Positions 6,704-11,450 of a DNA stretch of 11,450 bases are shown here, one piece after another. A program made the translations under genes and the position numbers. The stretch is from Candidatus Rokubacteria bacterium RIFCSPLOWO2_02_FULL_72_37. Lineage in GTDB: Bacteria > Methylomirabilota > Methylomirabilia > Rokubacteriales > CSP1-6. The stretch lies in assembly GCA_001790315.1 (NCBI GenBank), contig MGCE01000145.1, positions 1 through 11,450 on the forward strand. Reading direction: 5' to 3'. The notes under the pieces were generated by a model. The model saw only the letters and a list, made by a program, of their open reading frames with translations. It searched no databases and was not told the DNA's origin. Numbering within the stretch: the first letter of the stretch is position 1; each line of letters begins with the position of its first letter.

Positions 6704-7206
6704 TGCCGTGCCAGCGAGCGGAGGAAGTTCACGATGTGCCAGGCCTCTTCGGACGACAGCGCCTCGCCGTACGACGGCATGACCGCGCCGCCCACGACGA
6801 TGTAGCTGTGCCAGTAGCCGTCCGTCCGCTGCTTCTGCAGCTCCGCGTTCGTCAGGTCCGGCGGCGGGATGAACTTGGTCGCCACCGGTCCCGTCACGCC
6901 GCCCTTGGCCTCGGCGCCATGGCACGGCATGCAGAACGTCGTGAAGTGCTCACGGCCGATGGCGATCGACTCCGACGTCTTCCGGATCGGATTCGGCACC
7001 TTCGCCGCGAGGTCGCGCTGCTCCTTCGGGATCACGAGCTCGCCGCCGCGCGGCACCACGCCCGCCGGCATGCGGAACACGCGTTCCCCGGGCATGATGC
7101 GCGGCGTCTGCGTCATGTTGTCGTTCCAGCGCACGACCAGCGCCACGCCCATCAGGCCGCCCGCGGCGGCGACGATCAGCAGCGTGAGGATGAAGACGTA
7201 CTTCAT
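6700..7206 (-). CDS. actE: Alternative Complex III subunit ActE (monoheme cytochrome c)
   Basis: The 168-residue product is a class I-like cytochrome c of ACIII, passing electrons toward the next acceptor on the periplasmic side. A hydrophobic N-terminal segment at residues 4-25 (FILTLLIVAAAGGLMGVALV) serves as signal or anchor. The heme motif is CMPCH, with Cys 92 and 95 and His 96 as ligand; the distal ligand is probably M143 in AVMPSYGEAL. SSEEAWHIVNFLRSL at 151-165 is the usual C-terminal helix. No cysteine occurs before residue 92, so there is no lipobox, unlike the lipid-anchored ActE of studied complexes; it is likely held by its N-terminal helix. The ATG at 7206 overlaps the actD stop (ATGA) and was preferred over a longer in-frame start that would overlap actD by about 270 bases without family resemblance. 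The stop overlaps the actF ATG. Confidence 0.92.
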   Translation of the reverse strand: MKYVFILTLLIVAAAGGLMGVALVVRWNDNMTQTPRIMPGERVFRMPAGVVPRGGELVIPKEQRDLAAKVPNPIRKTSESIAIGREHFTTFCMPCHGAEAKGGVTGPVATKFIPPPDLTNAELQKQRTDGYWHSYIVVGGAVMPSYGEALSSEEAWHIVNFLRSLARQ

Positions 7207-7718
7207 ACCGTCTTCACTTCCTCCGCGCCGGCGGCGCCCAGGATCTCGCGCACCGAGCCCCCGCGGCCCGGGACGCAGTGGACGGCGACCCCGAACCGGT
7301 CCCGGGTGAAGCGCGGGTCGAAGGCCGGGGAGGGCCGGAGCTTGGGCAGCCGGCCCAGGACCACCATGCCGATCAGGGTCGCGATGCCGCCGAAAAGGAT
7401 CGTCAGCTCGAAGGCGATGACGACGAACGGCGGGATCGACGCGATCGGCTTGCCGCCGGTGACGAGGTTCCACTGCATCGCCGACCAGATCGTCAGCATG
7501 AAGCCCGAGAAGGCTCCGGTGAGGCCCCCGAGCAGCGTGAACAGGCGCACACGGCTCACCGGCCGGTCACGCTCCACCACGTCCTCGATCTCGTGCACCG
7601 GCACCGGCGTGTACACGGTGAGGTCGTGATACCCCTTCGCCTTGAGCTCCTCGAGGGCGCGCACCGTCGTGTCGACGTGGGCGAAGACGCCGACGATCGT
7701 CTCAGTGCTGCCCACCAT
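7203..7718 (-). CDS. actD: Alternative Complex III subunit ActD (DUF3341)
   Basis: The 171-residue product is the small DUF3341 subunit of ACIII, a structural membrane subunit with no cofactor known. It begins with a cytoplasmic alpha/beta region (ETIVGVFAHVDTTVRALEEL, 6-25, and LTVYTPVPVHEIEDVV, 33-48). Two hydrophobic spans follow at about 58-80 and 96-121, separated by WNLVTGGKPIASIPPF (83-98), which is typical of the family. The C-terminal tail from 122 to 171 is soluble (PSPAFDPRFTRDRFGVAV and following). The ATG at 7718 lies 17 bases inside the end of actC, a long overlap for this operon; a weak AAGGG precedes it. Its TGA overlaps the actE ATG. Confidence 0.92.
   Translation of the reverse strand: MVGSTETIVGVFAHVDTTVRALEELKAKGYHDLTVYTPVPVHEIEDVVERDRPVSRVRLFTLLGGLTGAFSGFMLTIWSAMQWNLVTGGKPIASIPPFVVIAFELTILFGGIATLIGMVVLGRLPKLRPSPAFDPRFTRDRFGVAVHCVPGRGGSVREILGAAGAEEVKTV
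7220..7224 (-). promoter_or_regulatory. Ribosome binding site candidate of actE
   Basis: The minus strand reads GGAGG here, inside the end of actD. The spacing to the actE ATG at 7206 is 13 bases, longer than ideal, but it is a perfect core match and supports the short start of actE. Confidence 0.45.
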
Positions 7719-9033
7719 GGCCCTTGTCCCTCATCGGCGGCGGGAGGGTCTCCTTCACCTCGACGATCGAGAGCGACGGCATCACCTTGATGAATCCGAG
7801 GAAGAGCAGGAAGAACCAGGCGAAGCTGCCGATGAGGATGCCCGTGTCGGTCGCCGACGGCACGAAGATGCCCCACGCGTACGGATAGAAGCCGTGGCCG
7901 AGCGACGGCACGATGATGTTGAAGCGCTCGAACCACATCCCGATGAGCACGAGGATCGAGACGACGTAGATCACCACCGGGTTCGTCCGCGCCTTTCGCA
8001 CGAAGAAGACCAGCGGGGCGACACAGTTGCAGAAGTACATGAGCCACAACGCCCACGCGTAGGTCTTCGTGACCTTCCAGAACAGGGACGCCTTCTCGAT
8101 GTGGTCACCGCTGTAGAGCGAGGTGAAAATCTCGCAGACGTAGAAGTAGGTCAGCACGAGGCCGGTCACCAGGATGAGTTTCGAGATCGCGTCGAGGTGC
8201 CTGTCCTGGATGTACGCGTGCAGGCCGAAGAAGTGCCGCATCGGAAGCACGAGCACGGCGACCATCGCGAACCCGGAGAAGATCGCGCCGTCGACGAAGA
8301 ACGGCGCGAACAGCGTCGAGTGCCAGCCCGGAACGAGCGCCATGGCGAAGTCCCAGGACACGACGCTGTGCACCGAGAGGACGAGCGGCGTCGCGAGGGC
8401 GGCGAACAGGCCGTAGGCGCGCCGGTAGTGACGCCACTGGGTGTCCGAGCCCTCCCAGCCCAGCGCGAGCATCGCGTAGATGCGCCGCCGCCAGCCCGTG
8501 GAGGCGTCGCGGAGCGCGGCGACGTCCGGGACGAGGCCGACGATGAAGAAGACGGTGCTGATGCTGAAGTACGTCGAGATCGCGAACACGTCCCAGACCA
8601 GCGGCGACCGGAAGTTCGGCCAGAGGTACCGCTGGTTCGGGTACGGGAGCAGGAAATAGGCGAACCACATGCGCCCGGCGTGGATCAGCGGAAAGAGGCC
8701 CGCGGTCATGACCGCGAAGATCGTCATCGCCTCGGCCGCGCGATAGATGGACGTCCGCCAGCGCGCCCGGAAGAGGTACAGGACCGCCGAGATCAGCGTG
8801 CCCGCGTGCCCGATGCCGATCCAGAACACGAACGTCGTGATGTAGAGGGCCCACATCTGCGGGACGCGCTTGCCCGCCATCCCGATGCCCCACCAGACCT
8901 GGCCGGCCCAGAAGAGGATGCCCGCCGACAGGATCAGCGCGACGACGCACATCCAGGCGAAGTAGCGGTTGCCCGGCGGCTCGAGCGTGCGCAAGACGTC
9001 GCGGTTGACGTCCGCGAAGGTCGGGGGTCTCAC
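7702..9033 (-). CDS. actC: Alternative Complex III subunit ActC (NrfD/PsrC-like quinol-binding subunit)
   Basis: The 443-residue polytopic protein belongs to the NrfD/PsrC family and is the main quinol-oxidising membrane subunit of ACIII, lying under the iron-sulfur arm of ActB. About ten spans are visible, near 25-45, 61-88, 103-120, 148-168, 205-227, 247-266, 283-305, 322-345, 352-372 and 395-418. Conserved segments are FWIGIGHAGTLISAVLYLFR (70-89), HAGRMWFAYFLLPYPN (118-133) and LSVHSVVSWDFA (219-230), whose polar His and Asp residues are candidates for quinone binding and proton transfer. An in-frame ATG exists at 9198, but the extra 55 residues look random and would overlap the ActB iron-sulfur domain. 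The GTG at 9033 overlaps the actB stop (GTGA) and has GGGAG five bases upstream, so it was chosen. The end overlaps actD by 17 bases. Confidence 0.94.
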   Translation of the reverse strand: MRPPTFADVNRDVLRTLEPPGNRYFAWMCVVALILSAGILFWAGQVWWGIGMAGKRVPQMWALYITTFVFWIGIGHAGTLISAVLYLFRARWRTSIYRAAEAMTIFAVMTAGLFPLIHAGRMWFAYFLLPYPNQRYLWPNFRSPLVWDVFAISTYFSISTVFFIVGLVPDVAALRDASTGWRRRIYAMLALGWEGSDTQWRHYRRAYGLFAALATPLVLSVHSVVSWDFAMALVPGWHSTLFAPFFVDGAIFSGFAMVAVLVLPMRHFFGLHAYIQDRHLDAISKLILVTGLVLTYFYVCEIFTSLYSGDHIEKASLFWKVTKTYAWALWLMYFCNCVAPLVFFVRKARTNPVVIYVVSILVLIGMWFERFNIIVPSLGHGFYPYAWGIFVPSATDTGILIGSFAWFFLLFLGFIKVMPSLSIVEVKETLPPPMRDKGHGGQH

Positions 9034-11450
9034 GCGTGCTCCCGGACGACCTTCTTGAGGTACGTCACGCCCGGCCGCGTTCCCAGCTCCTCGAGCACCG
9101 TGTACGCCCGCGGCGAGTGCCGCAGGGCGCTCACCGCGTTCTTTTCCCCCTTGAGATCGCCGAACGTGATCGCCTGGGTCGGGCACGTCTGCTGGCACGC
9201 CGTCAGGATGTCGCCGTCACGCACCGTCCGCTTCTCGTCCCGGGCGTGGTCTTTGCCGGCGATGATCCGCTGGATGCACATCGTGCACTTCTCCATGATG
9301 CCGAGCTGCCGCACGGTGACGTCCGGGTTGAGCTGGACCTCGAGCGGCGCGGGGAACTCGTACTGGAACCAGTTGAAGCGGCGCACGTGGTAGGGGCAGT
9401 TGTTGCCGCAGTAGCGCGTGCCGACGCAGCGGTTGTAGACCTGCCCGTTCAGCCCCTCCTCGGTCCGGTACGCGGCGAAGACCGGGCACACCGGCTCGCA
9501 CGGCGCGACCTCGCAGTGCTGGCAGAGCATCGGCAGGAACGTGTTGGCCGGCTGCGCGGCCGGCCCCTCGGCCCAGCGCTCGATGCGGATCCAGTGCAGC
9601 TGGCGGCCGTAGGCGGCCGAGGCCTTGCCCGCGACCGGCACGTTGTTCTCGGCCTGACAGGCGACCACGCAGGCCTGGCAGCCGACGCACGCGTCCACGT
9701 CGATGGCCAGGCCCCAGTGGTAGCCCGGGTAGACGTGGTCGGCGTACATGCTGATCGGCTCGTGCGGCGCGGCGCGACCACGGAGCGCCTGCTCCCGCGC
9801 CGCCCGCAGATCCACGTGCTGCGCGAGGTCCCGTTGGTCCTGGTCGTGGGTGGCCTGCAAGATCGCGAGCGGGCGCCGTGCGCCGGTCTTCGCGAGCGTC
9901 ACCCGCACGCCGAGCCACGCGGCGCCGCCCGAGGCCGCGTCCCGGGCCGGACCCAGGAGCGCCGCCGGGGTCATCGCCGTCGGCGCGGCGGCCACGTAGC
10001 GGGGCACGTGGTAGGGCGCGTAGCGGTGCCCGAGCGGGATCGCGACCGCCGTCGGGTGGAGTGTCGCCGACACGTAGGCGGGCAGCTCGATCGCCCCGTG
10101 CGGCGAGGTCACGCGCAGGACGTCGCCCGTCGCGACGCCGAGCCGGGTCGCGGCCTCGGCGGGGACCTCCACCCACGCGTCCCACACCGCCTGGGTCATC
10201 GTGTCGGGCGATTCCTGGAGCCACGCGTGGCTCGCACCGCGCCCGTCGTAGAAGCGCAGCGAGGGGTACGGGAGCAGCGCGAACCCGCTCGCGTCACCCT
10301 CGAGCGCCGCGGCGCCCGCCTCGACCGGGCCCGCCTTGGCCTGGACGGCCACGGGCGCGACCTCACGCCACACGCCGCCCTGCCGGAGCGCGCCGGCCCA
10401 CTCCCCGCGCACGGCCGGTTCCCAGGCGGCCTTGAGATACTGTTCGAACGACGCCCACGGCAACGGGCCCTTGCCCTCCTCGCTGCCCAGGACCGCACGA
10501 CCGACGCCGAGGAGGACGTCCCCCGTCTGGCGGGCATCGCGGACCGGCGCCATCGTCGGCTGGAGCAGTCCCGTCACGCCTTCGCGCGGCGAGAAGTCGC
10601 CCCACGCCTCGAGCCAGTGCGTGTCCGGCAGGACCACGTGGGCGAGCGCTGTCGTCTCGTCCGGCTGGGTGGCGAAGCTCACGACGAGGCCGACCTTCCG
10701 GACCGCCGCCGCGAACTTGAGGCCAGCCGGAAGCGCGTGCACGGGGTTCACGCCCTGGCCGAGGAGCAACACCTCGATCTCGCCCCTGGCCATCGCCTCG
10801 ACGAGGTCCGCGACCTCCGCGTACGGCGTCACCTTGCCCCACGCCGCGTCCGGGCCGAACCGGATCGTTCGGCCGACGTTGCCGGCCGCCGCGTTGAGCA
10901 GGTTGATCGCCACCTGCGTGCGGGTGGCGTTCGAGCCGCTCACGGCCACGCCGCCCCCGATCGCCAGGCCGGGCCTGGCGTGACCGAACGCCTTGGCGAC
11001 GTGGCGGAGCGTCGCCTCGTCGACACCACTCCCCGCGGCCACCTTCTTGACATCGATCCCGACCACGGCGTCGGCGAAGCGGCGGTCGACCAGTCCATCC
11101 TCCAGCATCAGCTTGAGGATCGCGAGCGCGACCAGTCCCTCCGTGCCGGGTGCGTTGCGGATCCACTCGTCGGCGTTCGCCGCGGTCAGCGACTGGCGCG
11201 GCTCCACGTGGATGAACGTGCCCGCGCGGCCGTCCCGGAACGTGTGCATCCGCGCGAACGCCCTCGTGTACGCGACGGGCGACAGCCACGTCTCGACGAA
11301 ATCCGCGCCGAACGACAGGACGACCCGCGCCTCCTCGAAGGCGTAGTGCGGGACCGCCGCGCGACCGAACGTGATCCGGTTCGCGGCGCGGATCGCCTCG
11401 TAGCCGAACGGCTCGAGCGTCACGCGCGCCCGCGTGCCGAGCGCCCGCGC
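9030..11450 (-). CDS. actB: Alternative Complex III subunit ActB, fused molybdopterin-like and iron-sulfur subunit (5' end outside window)
   Basis: The open frame enters from the right edge with no start codon required, giving 806 visible residues; ActB proteins are usually about 1000, so roughly 200 N-terminal residues (including any Tat signal) are missing. Counting from the GTG at 11423, residues 1 to about 490 resemble the molybdopterin oxidoreductase fold (GGGVAVSGSNATRTQVAINLLNA, 156-178; VVLPDTHWLEAWGDFSPREG, 263-282; a dinucleotide-binding-like domain at about 405-490). In studied ACIII this domain binds no molybdenum cofactor. Residues about 558-797 form the iron-sulfur domain. The Cys sets are 579/582/585/589, 634/637/642/646, 666/672/676 and 713/716/743/747; they fit three 4Fe-4S clusters and one 3Fe-4S cluster, though cluster ligands are shared between sets. 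RCVGTRYCGNNCPYHVRRFN is a family signature. It acts on the outer membrane face, carrying electrons from quinol at ActC to cytochromes. The stop overlaps the actC GTG. Confidence 0.95.
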   Translation of the reverse strand, partial: ARALGTRARVTLEPFGYEAIRAANRITFGRAAVPHYAFEEARVVLSFGADFVETWLSPVAYTRAFARMHTFRDGRAGTFIHVEPRQSLTAANADEWIRNAPGTEGLVALAILKLMLEDGLVDRRFADAVVGIDVKKVAAGSGVDEATLRHVAKAFGHARPGLAIGGGVAVSGSNATRTQVAINLLNAAAGNVGRTIRFGPDAAWGKVTPYAEVADLVEAMARGEIEVLLLGQGVNPVHALPAGLKFAAAVRKVGLVVSFATQPDETTALAHVVLPDTHWLEAWGDFSPREGVTGLLQPTMAPVRDARQTGDVLLGVGRAVLGSEEGKGPLPWASFEQYLKAAWEPAVRGEWAGALRQGGVWREVAPVAVQAKAGPVEAGAAALEGDASGFALLPYPSLRFYDGRGASHAWLQESPDTMTQAVWDAWVEVPAEAATRLGVATGDVLRVTSPHGAIELPAYVSATLHPTAVAIPLGHRYAPYHVPRYVAAAPTAMTPAALLGPARDAASGGAAWLGVRVTLAKTGARRPLAILQATHDQDQRDLAQHVDLRAAREQALRGRAAPHEPISMYADHVYPGYHWGLAIDVDACVGCQACVVACQAENNVPVAGKASAAYGRQLHWIRIERWAEGPAAQPANTFLPMLCQHCEVAPCEPVCPVFAAYRTEEGLNGQVYNRCVGTRYCGNNCPYHVRRFNWFQYEFPAPLEVQLNPDVTVRQLGIMEKCTMCIQRIIAGKDHARDEKRTVRDGDILTACQQTCPTQAITFGDLKGEKNAVSALRHSPRAYTVLEELGTRPGVTYLKKVVREHA
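9039..9043 (-). promoter_or_regulatory. Ribosome binding site of actC
   Basis: The minus strand reads GGGAG five bases before the GTG at 9033, inside the last codons of actB. It settles the actC start in favour of this GTG over the ATG 165 bases upstream. Confidence 0.6.

Noticed and set aside
4994..6805. 603-codon plus-strand frame opposite moeA and actF
   Set aside because: The translation is low-complexity Arg/Glu/His/Pro-rich sequence mirroring membrane-protein codons. It crosses two real genes on the other strand and has no motif.
6704..6925. 74-residue N-terminal extension of ActF
   Set aside because: It overlaps actE, is Arg/Gly-rich without family resemblance, and the ATGA junction gives a natural start at the first membrane span.
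7207..7473. 89-residue N-terminal extension of ActE
   Set aside because: It would lie inside actD in another frame, is Arg/Pro-rich, and would bury the N-terminal membrane helix. The ATG overlapping the actD stop is far better.
9034..9198. 55-residue N-terminal extension of ActC from the ATG at 9198
   Set aside because: It overlaps the ActB cysteine-rich end, looks compositionally random, and a GTG with a Shine-Dalgarno sequence sits exactly at the actB stop.
7642..9393. 583-codon plus-strand frame opposite actC and actB
   Set aside because: It has the same highly charged Arg/Glu/Asp-rich composition that arises opposite hydrophobic GC-rich genes. It has no domain and no gap to be expressed from.
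9030..11450. ActB as a catalytic molybdenum enzyme such as a formate dehydrogenase or polysulfide reductase
   Set aside because: The fused iron-sulfur domain, the RCVGTRYCGNNCPY signature and the following actC-D-E-F genes identify ACIII, whose ActB is not known to hold molybdenum. The N-terminal half needed to exclude it fully is outside the window.
1..11450. Mobile elements, CRISPR arrays, tRNA or rRNA genes
   Set aside because: The window is filled end to end with overlapping housekeeping and respiratory genes of uniform base composition. No spaced repeats, transposase-like genes, terminal inverted repeats or RNA gene sequences were seen.

Overview
All ten genes in this window lie on the minus strand and are packed almost without gaps. 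The DNA is strongly GC-rich, with G or C at nearly all third codon positions. The gene content suggests an aerobic, respiring, double-membraned bacterium: Alternative Complex III (ACIII) respiratory genes, a CpoB/YbgF-type envelope lipoprotein with a lipobox, and a dprA-topA-xerC block. ACIII occurs in many GC-rich environmental phyla, so the phylum cannot be fixed from this window; a Rokubacteria/Methylomirabilota-, Acidobacteriota- or Myxococcota-like source would all be plausible.

In the direction of transcription (high to low coordinates) the first block, about 11450 to 5591, is an ACIII operon: actB (5' end outside the window), actC, actD, actE, actF. ACIII is a quinol:cytochrome c (or oxidase) oxidoreductase that replaces the bc1 complex. 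ActB carries the four iron-sulfur cluster motifs, ActC and ActF are the multi-span NrfD-like quinone subunits, ActD is a two-span DUF3341 subunit, and ActE is a monoheme cytochrome c. The pentaheme ActA would be expected just beyond the right edge. Genes overlap by 4 or 17 bases, which implies translational coupling and equal subunit supply.

moeA (molybdopterin molybdotransferase) follows only four bases after actF. After a 50-base gap with a weak terminator-like hairpin and a weak promoter-like pair comes a CpoB/YbgF-type coiled-coil plus TPR lipoprotein, here without tol-pal neighbours in view.

The last block, 3475 to 1, is the common housekeeping cluster dprA-topA-xerC, preceded by an 84-base gap with a plausible sigma70-type promoter. 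topA overlaps dprA by one base and xerC overlaps topA by four. xerC is cut by the left edge.

No stretch over 300 bases lacks a gene, and I saw no RNA genes, mobile elements or CRISPR. I do not see a previously undescribed system; the points of interest are the moeA coupling to ACIII, the apparent lack of a lipobox in ActE, the trimmed DprA, and a duplicated zinc-ribbon cassette in TopA.
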